This document shows positions 43,330 through 54,509 of a DNA stretch of 64,000 bases, one piece after another. Both the position numbers and the translations under genes were made by a program. Under the pieces are notes generated by a model. That model ran no database searches. It was given only the letters and a program-made list of their open reading frames with translations, and was not told the DNA's origin. The stretch's first letter is position 1. Each line of letters begins with the position of its first letter. Source of the DNA: Branchiostoma floridae (taxonomy: Eukaryota; Chordata; Leptocardii; Amphioxiformes; Branchiostomatidae); assembly GCF_000003815.2 (NCBI RefSeq), contig NC_049980.1:33227553-33291552 (forward strand), given 5' to 3'.

Positions 43330-46300
43330 TTGTATGAACTGCCATTTACCTTCATCCATAATTGTCCAGGGCTGATTTGTCCGTCACAATCAACTGAAAC
43401 TTCCATCTCAGGTGGAGGGACGGGTCCTGGAGACAACCCTTGGGCAACATCCGACGTGTTGATTATTGTGATATTTAGTATTCAGAGAGAATGAAACGAT
43501 CTATTCCTTTTTCTAGAAAATATTTTGTCTAGCCGATGATTGCCCCAAGGTACATTTTATTGCATCCTAGCAACAAATATGTCATGAGCATAGCCCCTGG
43601 AACCATTTTGATTGGAGGAATATCTTTGAAATTGCTGTTGCTAACAGCAAGGCTATCTCCGGCTCAAGATTTTTTTCCGTCCCACTCATTGTTTGGGAGC
43701 CCATTTTGTTAGTATTCCTGGTTAGATATGCCAATTTATGCCTATAAAAGTACATTTTCAACAGTGTTATGTCACTTTTGGGATGGATAGGGTAAAATTA
43801 TTTTCCGTCCCTTGAAGCAGATTTACGTCTGTGGATGGGAGGATGGGTCTTAGAGACAGCCCTGCTATACAGTATCTTTTTTTAATCCAGTGCTGGTTTA
43901 TATCTATGATGTTGAATGCCCTTTTATCTTCCCCAAGGTCTCATTTTTATTTATTCGTTTTCCCTTTGAGTTACCAGTCAAATCACTTTCCATTTTATTT
44001 CAAAGTTTTCATTTTCCTTGCTAAAACCTAATCCCATTAATTGAAATTTGAGCATAAGTCCTTGAGAAATTCTAATGGAGCAGTTGTTAATGAACCCTGT
44101 ACACATGACTATGAAATGTATTTGTTTTCCCATTTACTTCCAGCTGTTCTAACCAAGATTTGGTTACATCTGAATTTTCAGTGACTGAAGGTCTTTGCTC
44201 TGTGTTACCTATGAAGAAGTATATGTTTTTTGCAATCTATTTTAAGCATGTTGGGGGGTCAAATTATATATGTAATATATACCTTTCTTGATGAAGATGT
44301 ACTGTAAATTTGAAAATGTTTGCAGCTGCTTTATTTTCACAGTGACCTCTCCCAGGTGATATTATGACAGGTGTGTGTGTATTTCCTTATGTATTACTGC
44401 TGTACTGTTTGAACTAAGAACGTTCAACTCTGTGAAAACCTTTCTCCTTCTATCGCAAAATGAAGTCATTGCAAAAATAACTCAATATACAAAATTGTTG
44501 GGAAACATCAATATAGTGCTCAAAGAGGCCCCACCTATGCCCAATTGTACAAGATTGTCACGTTGCTGAAATGAGATGTTGAGTGTGAACAGAAACAGAA
44601 AGACAACTCATCAGCAAACATTAGTCTGTTCCCCGCCAGGGCTCCAAATACCTTTTTCTGCACACCTGCACTGGTGCAGGTAACATTGAAAATTACCTGC
44701 ACCAGACAAATTTTACCTGCACCACTCTGAATTTAGGATGGATCATACTAAAATTGTTGAGGAACCATTGCTTTTTCTTTCTTTTGTACTTTATTGGTGG
44801 TAACAGTCAATGCAGCTAATAGCAATCCACATACACTTACATCATATGACATTTAAAACCCAGTACATGGACCAGTGCAGGTTAGGTGCAGGTAGACACC
44901 AGAAGAAATGCCTGGACAGCTCCAATTTTATCTGCACTAACCTGCATATGCAGGTGGTATTTCGAGCCCTGCCTGCTGACAGTAGATGAGGACGGCACAC
45001 ATACAGGTGCCTCCTACAGACTGATTGCATCTGCACATGTCTTCCCTCGTGACCTCAATGCAAGCAACCGGCAGGCCATTGAATTTTTTATGATTCAATG
45101 AAGGTTCAAACAAACAGAAACTTGGTTTAAAAAATGATACAGATCTAGTAGCCTGTAGTAAGTTTCTTCTAGCTGAATACATCTACAAGACGGGAATGCG
45201 CCATGCCTCTTTTCCAGGTGGTTGATACGGTTTGGATATTCACCAGGCCTCCATCCGAGTGATTTGAAGTGAATCACCAACTCCAGACAGAACGATTAGC
45301 TCCATCCAAGCTATGCAGTTCCTGTTGTTACTTTATTGCCCACTGCAAAGATAGTAGATATGTGCACTGTATCTGTATCTATATAGCCGCTGTTCAGCGT
45401 AACACACCAGCTTCGTAGGCACGCGGGGCGGCAGCAGCTGGTTATATTACACTGAACGGTCCGTCACACCTAACTTTTGCACATCTATCTGCGTTTTTTT
45501 AAAACTGCCCCTACTATACTTGGTGATAACAAATTCCATAGTTCTGTGAAAGTACGGCACTGAAATGTATCCCGAAGTACTGTTTTTTTTAATCGAGCTA
45601 GTACTGATGTAACATGGAGACTTTGATGTGTATTGCACAAGTTTAATAACAAACAGGTTTATTTGTACAGACTTTGAAACATTCATCTTTCTAGACTCTA
45701 GACATAAACTTGCCTACTGCTAAGAAAAACAGTGCTAAGGAATACAGTTAAAACCTTTAGCTTTCAACAATGAGGTCTCTTACTAAGCCTGAACAAGAGA
45801 ATAGTGCAGACAGAAATAGAAATACATGTACTAGTATACAGAAATACACAGAAAGAGGCAGTGTAGTATTTCATGCTACAATAATTTTGACTAACTTTTG
45901 ACAGAAGAAAAATATGCTTACACTAAACTTCAGTGCATGTCGGAGATTGAAGATTGAACCATGGAATGCATACATAAGATGTGTTGGACTTAAATGTACT
46001 CAACTATGTCTTAAAATAGCCTGCCTAAATCATGCTCCTAGCAGCTTGCTCGACTGGTAGGCAGGATAAATTTTAGCACCTGGCAGCAAGAGTTTGTATA
46101 ACACAGGCTACCTCATAAAACTCCATAGATAAAAAACATCAAGTTACAACAGTACAGCAATACACATACATTGAATTGAAATGTGTGGCATGTAAGAAGT
46201 GGTACAGTTATCACTTAAGTTGCAAATGGCACAGGAAAAAGATATGAACATCAAAAAATACACTACACAACTGATAGAACTCCTTCCTTCAAGAATAAAG

Positions 46301-46680
46301 CAACGACACACCAATCTATTTTCTTGGTTCTCAGTTTTTAAGGTGAAAGTATATTCAGTGTACTGCATAAAACTGGGTGCAACAAGGCACAAACCCGGTC
46401 CTCAGTCTTTGTTTTCATTAGGTTATTCCAGATGAGCGTACTTTTCTAATCCAAGAACCCAGAATACAGTAAACAATATCGAGGGCAGGGAAGAAAACTT
46501 GAATATGATTGTATAAAATTGAATATCATTGCATAAAACTGAGAGCACCAAGGCACAAACCTGCTTCTCCGGCTTTGTTTTAATTTTGTTATTTCCGATA
46601 AGCTTTTATTCTCAAATCCGAGAACCCAAAAATTACATTGGAGTGGCTAAAACCGTAGCACCAACAACATTCATTACACA
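43330..46680. other. Intergenic stretch between the glutaredoxin-like gene and DET1 (convergent)
   Basis: No gene is recognised. It holds a decayed CAGGGCTGTC-type MITE (about 43650-43865), a CAGGGCT...AGCCCTG MITE (44637-44971) and the dispersed repeat at 45375-45475. Two copies of an ~80-bp unit (about 46365-46450 and 46545-46630) share GCAC(A/C)AAGGCACAAACC. The 3' ends of both flanking transcripts fall here. Confidence 0.45.
44637..44971. mobile_element. CAGGGCT...AGCCCTG MITE
   Basis: The ends CAGGGCTCCAAAT and ATTTCGAGCCCTG are inverted. ACCTGCAC words recur inside, and there is a palindromic CTGCATATGCAGGT near the right end. It is closely related to the copy at 23085-23341. Confidence 0.6.
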
Positions 46681-46688
46681 GAAATATA

Positions 46689-49600
46689 TTAGTCTGAGGG
46701 ACAGTGTCTGACGTGAAAATTAACTACATATTCAGCGTTTGTTCTCTGTACGGAGATGGCGAACGGCTCGTACGGGTGGAACGTAAAAGCAACCAGGCGG
46801 CGCGCGGTGGGCGGGGTCTGACGGCCTGGCATCCCCGCCTGGATCTTAAACTTCAGCAGACCGGAGTCTCTGGCGTAGAACCTGTGTGTACGATGAAGAC
46901 GGGAAAATAAATTCAGCAAAATTATTGAACTCTCTTGATGACTCCTGTTTCCCTCCTGTCTACAACTTATCAGCCTTCAAAACAAATGTCCACCGCTAAC
47001 TCCCTGCACAGTTTCCACCTTCTTAGTTCACTGCCTTGAAGTGGTCTCATGACGTTGCTTTGAACAATCTTGTTAAAAAAAATTTCAAGAGGAAAATATG
47101 GGTGCACATCAGGGCTGTCTTCAGCCTTAAATTTCTTTCCGTCCCACTCATTGTTTGGGAGCCAATATTGTTGATTTTTGTTGTCAAATCTCTTGTAATG
47201 AGCATATAAAAATACAGTTTCACCATTTTTGGGACGGACAGGGTGACATTTGTTTTTTTTCCGTCCCAACAAGTAAAGAGACAGTCAAGTATTCAACACC
47301 CAAAAAGAGCTATCACTCTAAATACAGCACTTATCATGCCTTTAACTAGAACCTCCAAGAACAACATATTTTTTTCTCTAAATTTCAAAGCTGGCATTTG
47401 TCATTTTAACACATACACATAATTATTGACCACTGTCTTTCAACCCAAGAGGCAAAAAACAGTTAACAATGGTAACTATGTCATGTGTTTATTTATTTTT
47501 GCATGTTTTCTAAAAAAATATTTTGTTAAACCAAGGAGGTTATATAACCTCCTTGGTTTAACACGCATGATAACCCTGAAAAAGGATACATAAGTGCATG
47601 TCTCCCTGTGAATGTGCTGGTACCATTAGTGGTCTCTATACACATCTGGGCTAATCAGTCTGAACATAATTAGTCATCACCTGCTCATTAGCAAACGAGG
47701 CTGTGTGTGAGCTAATTCAACTGACAGTTACATTGTACATGTACATGCTAAGGTAAAATTTGGTGATGCTTGCCTCCTTAATAGCGGGCTGGCCTATTAT
47801 GAGTTGGGAAATTTTTGTGCTTGTCATACACTGTTTTCTGATGGTGTGACAGTTCTCATTCGCCAAATAGCAATTACTCAAGCAACTGTATATGATTTTT
47901 GATCCAGTTGCTTGAGTTATGGCTATATGATCTTATTACCTGGATGTCTAACCTTCATCGACGACAATAATCTCATTGTTCACAGTTTCTAAAAGAGCTG
48001 GCAAACACGTAACCATGCACAATGACAACTAACATACAATCATACAATAGCATATGACAAGCACAAAAATAGCCAACCTCGTGAGCCTACTAGGGCTGCT
48101 ATCCTTTCTAGTGGTCTTTATTCACTCACTTTAGTACTTCTCTTCGATGATTTTAGATTTGTATGCTCAACAACCTGTTACTCGTACTGACAAACAATCA
48201 GAAAACAGCATAGACATATACATAGGGCCATGACAACTGACATGCAATCATACAATAGCATATGACAGGCACAAAAATAGCCAACCTCGTGAGCCTACTA
48301 GGGCCGCTATTCTTTCTAGTGGTCTTTATTCACTCACTTTAGGAATTCTCTTTAATGATTTGAATTGTTGTATGCTCAACAACATGTTACTCGTACTGAC
48401 ATACAATCAGAAAACAGCATAGACATATACGTAAGGCCATGACAATTGACATGCGATCATACAATGTCACATGACAGGCACAAAAATAGCCACACTCGTG
48501 AGCCTACTAAGGCCGCTGTCCTTTCTAGTCCTTTCTTTATTCACTCACTTTAGTACTTCTCTTTAATGACTTGAGATGTGGTATGCATCTGTTACTCATA
48601 CTGACATACAATCAGAAAAAGGTATATACATAAGCACAAATAAAGTCTAACTTGTAGGTACTGTATATCAAGGAAGAAGCTATCACCATAGCTGAGCTAT
48701 GGTGATAGCACCTTCCCATTGGTGCTCACAGTGTGAATATTAATATTCAAGATTAGAATGTCCCAACATGAGGGAAATGGACACTTGCATATGTCAAGCA
48801 TGAAAGTCGTCATCCTGGAAAATATCCCTTGCAGTGGAGAGCCACTTTGACTTTTTTCCAATACTAGCCATTAGGCCACAGCAAGTAAACTTTATGTGGG
48901 AGTAATGATTCATAATGTGCAAAACATTTTGTTTCCTCTCAAGATGGTCAACATGACAAGAAAATACAGAAAATGTGAAAATATGTCTTGTGGTGGCACT
49001 TGTAGTGACACTAGTAAGGTAGTCATGAATGTACTAATAGTTGTAGAAATGAAACTAGTTCGGTAGAGGCAACACTAGTGTGGTGGTTTTGTGTGTAGCT
49101 GCCAGCTTAGTACCAGTTTACCACATATGTATGGGTGTCACTTTGTGCGTATAAGAGTATGTGAGTATAAAAGACTTGTTGCTTAAATTCTAATTACAAA
49201 GTTTATGGTCCCTATTTTGAAAATTTGGGCATCCATTTTTTTTACCCATCTTATATTTCTTCGCACTCTCACATTAGATTGGGAAATTACAGGATGTCAT
49301 CCATAAAATTTACTTCCTGCGGCCTTAGTGAGCAAGCAGTAATCTCCAAGCAGATTCTACAATGGCATAAGACAGTACCAAACTGGCCAAGGAGTGTACT
49401 AGTAGTCAGCTAAGACTAACACACTCCTAAGTCCTAAGCCAGCTTCACTCCTCTGCCAGCTTAAATTGATACTATCTTATACATCTTATGCTACCGAAGG
49501 ATCTGCTTGGAGATTAAGCAAGCAGCATTACCTGATGGGATGGTCCCCGCAAGCCTTTGGTCTCTCCATGACCGACACCCACTTGTCGTCGTAGCTGAAG

Positions 49601-52600
49601 AGCGAGAGGTCGAGGTAGGGACTGCTGCTATAGGACTGGGCACTGATGGGCAGCTGGGCAAGCAGGCGCTTCACTGCCTCCGTCTGACCACCGTACTTAG
49701 CATGGATGATGGTGTGTTTAAATCTGTGGGGAACAGGGGGAAAGGTTAGGACATATTGATGAAGACATCCATGTAATCAGTCTGAATTGTCTTACAACGT
49801 TTCCTATTGGACATCTGAAATTGTCTTCATTCAGAGTACAAAAGACCTGTTTCTTCCAGATCACTTCAGTGTCACTGACGAAGGATAGTGGATTCTATCC
49901 GATACGTCTGACCGTTTCAAAACCATATCCAGTTGCTTGAGTAACTACCTTTTGGCGTATCTTATTACCTGGATGTCTAACCTACATCGACGTATCCATG
50001 TAATAAGATATGCCAAAAAGCAGTTCCTCAAGCAACTTATCCGCTTCCGTCTGACCACCGTACTTAGCATGGATGATGGTGTGCTTAAATCTGTGGGGAA
50101 CAGGAAAAAAGATCTCTAAAATATCTCAAATATTGCTACCATTGCCACTGTTTCATATAATGTTGTACTGTAACAAGATCATTTTATAGAATATCAATGT
50201 TTCTATCGGCCCATCGTACTTAGCATGGATGATGGTGTGTTTAAATCTGTGGGGAACAGGAGGAAAGGACATATTGATAAAGACATCCATGTAATAAGAT
50301 ATGCCAAAAAGCAGTTACTCAAGCACCTTCACCGCTTCCGTCTGGCCACCGTACTTGGCATGGATGATGGTGTGCTTAAATCTGTGGGGAACAGGAGGAA
50401 AGATCTCTAAAATATTACAGTGCACTATTCAGTTCAGTTCAGTCATCGATCAGGTGATGTCATTAAGTCACTCCAGATGGCTCTCACGCATGACTGACAT
50501 GAGGTCCCTGTCTTGGAGACCAACATCCTCCTCGATCAACCTCCAAGCACATTGCAACAGGACTAGAATTTGTTTAGGGCATTACAGAACAGAATGCCAA
50601 CTGCATATCAAAAATTGCTACAATTGCCACTGTTTCATATAATACTATGCTGTAAAAAGATCATTTTATAGAATATTAATGTTTCTATCGGCCCACCGTA
50701 CTTAGCATGGATGATGGTGTGCTTAAATCTGTGGGGAACAGGAGGAAAGATCTCTAAAATATCTCAAATATTGCTACCATTGCCACTGTTTCATATAATG
50801 TTATGCTGTAAAAAGATCATTTTATATTAATGTTTCTATCAGGCCATCGTACACTTGTATTTAGCATGGATGATGGTATGTTTGAATCTGTGGGGAACAG
50901 GAGGAAAGGACATATTGATGAAGACATCCATGTAATAAGACATGCCAAAAAGCAGTTACTCAAGCAACTTCACCGCTTCCGTCTGGCCACCGTACTTGGC
51001 ATGGATGATGGTGTGCTTAAATCTGTGGGGAACAGGAAAAAAGATCTCTAAAATATCTCAAATATTGCTACCATTGCCACTGTTTCATATAAATGTTATG
51101 CTGTAAAAAGATCATTTTATAGAATATTAATGTTTCTATCAGCCCATCGTACACTTGTATTTGGCATGGATGATGGTGTGTTTAAATCTGTGGGGAACAG
51201 GAGGAAAGGACATATTGATGAAGACATTCATGTAATATAAGATATGCCAAAAAGCAGTTACTCAGGCAACTTCACCGCTTCCGTCTGGCCACCGTATTTG
51301 GCATGGATGACGGTGTGTTTAAATCTGTGGGGAACAGGAGGAACGATCTCTAAAATATCTCAAATATTGCTACCATTACCACTGTTTCATATAATGTTAT
51401 GCTGTAACAAGATCATTTTATAGAATATCAATGTTTCTATCAGCCCATCGTACACTTGTATTTGGCATGGATGATGGTGTGTTTGAATCTGTGGGGAACA
51501 GGAGGAAAGGACATATCGATGTAGGTTAGACATCCACGTAATAAGATATGCCAAAAAGCAGTTACTCAAGCAACTTCACCGCTTCTGTCTGACCACCGTA
51601 CTTAGCATGGATGATGGACTTTTTTTATTGATGGTGTGTTTAAATCTGTGGGGAACAGGAGGAAAGGTTACTGAAATGTTATCGAATGCTGTGCAACAGG
51701 ATTAGAACTTTGATAAGGCCATTACAGAACAGAATGACAACTGTGTACTGAATAGAACAGAGAACCAATTAAGTCTGTTCTATGTGGACAGGTTGTCGAC
51801 TGGTCGCTATATGGAAAGGATTCCTAATGCTTATATCAATGGGGAAAATTAAAGGGGCCAAAAAAACTTAACTCTGATGTGAGATAACTTACTAGTATGT
51901 AGATGTGGTCACTTGTGCTGGTTTGACTGTATATCACATTATCAGTGGCCAGGTATTCCTTATATAGGGGTGGTCACATGTACATGTTTATTTATCTATC
52001 AATCTTGTAGAGTCGTCCCTTCAGACTTCAGTTTTCGAGAAATAGATTTCTACGGGAGCCGTTCAACTTAATTAAAAACTTCACTGAACAGTACACTAAC
52101 ACATGTAATAAGAGAATAGGTAATAAAAACTTATTACCCCAGTTTATTTTCATATCATAGTCATACTGCAATGTAGATTGGTGATATTGTACTATAGTAG
52201 AAGCCAGTTAATTGCACAATGGATTAACGCACACTTCTGTTAACTGCACGGAATCTCCAAGCCACAAACAGGTGCGGTCCAGCTAGATAACTTCGCATTA
52301 TTGCACCAGCCGGATAATTGCACGAAATTCACTGGCAAATAGGCCGTGCAATTAAGCGGCTTCTACTGTAGTATGTAAACCTGCCTTCTCTGTATCTGTC
52401 GAGCGTAGATGTTGCTTGAGGCAGAGCATGTGAAGTGGACGGGCTGCGAGTGGAGGGAGGCGTTCCTGAACAGGTCACAGAAGTTCTCAAACAGCTCCAA
52501 CAGCTCTTCTGACGTGTTCTCAAACACCGCCACAACGTTCGTCGACATCATGTCGTAGACCACGAAGAACGAAGGCTGTGAGTTTGGGTCCTGGACGCGT

Positions 52601-53736
52601 AGCGTCACCACATCCTCGCTGGCGTACTTAATGAGAAGATGGTTCTCGTCAAGCAGCTGCATCTTCCACATCCTCAGCATGCAGAACTGGTCAAAGTACT
52701 GGAAAAACTGCCGCAGGGCGAAGGGGGACCCGTCCTGCTTCGCCCTGCTGTAGAGGAACACCAGCAGCCGGTGCTTCAGGCAGTTGATGGCGGTCTCCCT
52801 GAACGGGCGGACCTGTTGCTGCGTCGGGTTGAACTCCTGCCTGACGTGAGACAGCATCAACTCGTCGTCCTCGTAGCAGAACCTTCCGATGCTCCGAACT
52901 CCGACAAAGTAGCCGTCCTCCCCGATGTGGAATATGTGGACGGTCTGCTGCTGAACCGACAGCACGGCGAGGATGTTCCTGTACAAGTAGAGACCCTGGT
53001 TGTGCGAGAGGAAGATTTTGTCGCACTTGAACTGTTTTGTGTCGCACAGCCTACCTGTGTGCATGTCCACTATGTGGAGGGAGTAGTCCTCGAGCGGAGA
53101 TCGGGGGTTGGGGGCTACTGATTCGTTATTCTGGTACATGTCGAAGAAGTACGGATACGGTTCCTCGGGGACATACATGGCCGATCCAACAATGACGTAT
53201 CTGCTGTCCTCCGTGAAGAGGCTGCACTCTCTGTTCAGATGCTCCCCGTTCGGCGCCACGCTTGTGGTGTGCATGAGTTCAAAGAAGGTGTCAAACAAGC
53301 ACGCCCGGATCTGAGCAGCGTCGTTGCTGGCATCTGTTCCAGACAGCAATTCCCCCTCCCGACTGAACAGAATGTTCTCTGCTGCGTGCGAGCCTCGGAA
53401 TTTGTAGATCTCTATCGAAGTCTGGTCAGAGGAGAAGGCAATAAAGTGCTTCCCGTCTGGTGAAAACTTTCGCAGAAAACATGGCGGCTTTTCGACATTG
53501 ACGATGGTGAAGTTGGGGAACAGGTTTTGGTGAAAGGAGCGAGCTATGTGCCAGTTGGTGCCCGGGAAGGCAGCGTGCGTCTCTCTCTGCCGCAGCCTGT
53601 GGACGATGTTCTGGTTAGGTATGCGCCGAACTTTGATGAAGTCTGCGAAGCTTTCGCTGCCGAAGGAATTAGTGGGACCTTCCATATCTTCCCATGCTGC
53701 CTCCCCCTCACAAAACGCTTTGGTGGAATCTGCCAT
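46689..53736 (-). CDS. DET1: DET1 homologue (complete coding sequence)
   Basis: Three coding exons, 52385-53736, 49532-49723 and 46689-46881, join in frame (phases 2 and 2) to 578 residues; vertebrate DET1 has 550. DET1 is an adaptor of the CUL4-DDB1-COP1 E3 ubiquitin ligase, acting in the nucleus on targets such as c-Jun. Conserved landmarks: [118 protein letters not shown] and [16 protein letters not shown]. The N-terminus adds ~35 acidic residues before RRIPNQN. An acceptor at 53766-53765 shows a spliced 5' leader. Intron 1 seems to use a GC donor (AGAAG/GCAGGT at 52384), since the nearby GT would give an immediate stop. Confidence 0.95.
47110..47285. mobile_element. Decayed CAGGGCTGTC MITE in DET1 intron 2
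   Basis: The left end is CAGGGCTGTCTTCAGCC. TTTCCGTCCCACTCATTGTTTGGGAGCC is shared with 43670-43705, and the element ends in TTTTTTTTCCGTCCC. A relative lies at 16393-16545. Confidence 0.55.
47525..47562. repeat. Perfect 38-bp palindrome
   Basis: GTTAAACCAAGGAGGTTAT is followed directly by its exact reverse complement, with no loop. It may be the head-to-head ends of a MITE. A single arm-like CCAAGGAGGTTATA occurs at 40939-40952. Confidence 0.85.
48020..48640. repeat. Three tandem copies of a ~209-bp unit in DET1 intron 2
   Basis: GCACAAAAATAGCCAACCTC and the following GTGAGCCTACTA recur at 48061, 48269 and 48479, with TTTATTCACTCACTTTAG and ACATACAATCAGAAAA in each unit. It is a non-coding satellite-like repeat. 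Confidence 0.8.
48679..48709. repeat. 31-bp hairpin
   Basis: GCTATCACCATAGCT and AGCTATGGTGATAGC form perfect arms around a single G. Confidence 0.85.
49331..49525. mobile_element. TAATCTCCAAGCAGAT MITE, copy B, beside a DET1 splice donor
   Basis: Element 49340-49516 has inverted ends TAATCTCCAAGCAGAT and is flanked by perfect 9-bp duplications AGCAAGCAG (49331-49339 and 49517-49525). The edge of the right duplication is only 6 bp from the exon end at 49532. Confidence 0.87.
50037..51663 (-). repeat. Ten decoy copies of the start of DET1 exon 2 with acceptor
   Basis: Partial copies of the exon start at about 50037-50103, 50211-50263, 50327-50399, 50693-50746, 50843-50902, 50968-51039, 51145-51204, 51270-51343, 51449-51508 and 51575-51663; the genuine one is at 49670-49735. 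Each keeps the polypyrimidine tract and CCCCACAG acceptor followed by the codons [12 protein letters not shown] or a close variant. The longer copies are joined to half of the AGCAGTTACTCAAGCAAC hairpin repeat. All lie upstream of the true exon in the direction of transcription. Confidence 0.9.
52193..52370. mobile_element. TA-flanked MITE (174 bp) beside the DET1 exon 1 donor
   Basis: Element 52195-52368 between TA dinucleotides has imperfect inverted ends (TAGTAGAAGCCAGTTAATTGCAC and, reversed, CAGTAGAAGCCGCTTAATTGCAC). It is the same length as the copy at 14977-15150. It ends 16 bp from the exon end at 52385. Confidence 0.75.
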
Positions 53737-54407
53737 TGATCATCGCTCTCCAGGCATAAGCACGCTGAAAAAAAAAGAAAATGTTTTCTTTAAGTTCAAA
53801 GGATGTTGAATACTCTAATACAAACATGATATGTCTCTGAACACTTGCCGTGACTAGCTTTATTTAATAAAATCTATGTTCAAATTTGATTGTATTAATA
53901 TACAACATTTCTATAAAACAGGAATGGGCTTAGCGGAGAAGGAAACGGATTTATACATGCAACGTTTACCTGAGTTTGAAGGGGATCTTGATTTTTGTAC
54001 TAGTGCGAGCGCGAGTTCTTTCAAATCTTCAGTTTGCCATGCTAAACGGCTTTTTAACATCCCCAGACAATAATTCGGCAACTTTCCCCAAAGCGATCAC
54101 TTCGATTGTCGAAGGTGAATCCCTTGTGACAACAGTTGATCATATATTAGCTGAAGTGAACGATAAATCCGCGCAAATAACAGAAAATGCAACCTGTCTC
54201 GTCTGCTAGGCCGCCATACTGTTTGGTTGACCTCTTACCTCATTCATAGATGGACAAAAGCTAACAACAACTCTGCTCGACTAAAAATGCGCACACATTA
54301 GATGGTTTAAAAGATTCTGTTTATATCTTTATCACATATCATATATTTCTTGTACAATTTAGCAAAATCTGTAACGCTGTAGGTTTGAAACGTTACCAGG
54401 TCAACTT

Positions 54408-54504
54408 CAGCATAGGCCATCAGGAACAGGGTGAGGCACGCCGGATCAGCCATTTTGTTCACATTGTTTCCGGGTGGACTCTCGGACAGCTGCACAGATT
54501 TCAC
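54408..54504 (-). promoter_or_regulatory. Possible 5' exon and start region of the DET1 transcript
   Basis: A minus-strand stretch with ACAAAATGGCTGATCC and a donor-like CTG/GTAACG just below 54408 could be a leader exon. Its frame (MADPACLTLFLMAYAEVDL) does not join in frame to the exon start at 53764, so if used it would be an upstream open frame or belong to another gene. The assignment is uncertain. Confidence 0.2.
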
Positions 54505-54509
54505 ACGGT

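Noticed and set aside
52639-53121. A 160-codon plus open frame opposite DET1
   Set aside because: It is the shadow of the strongly conserved DET1 coding exon.
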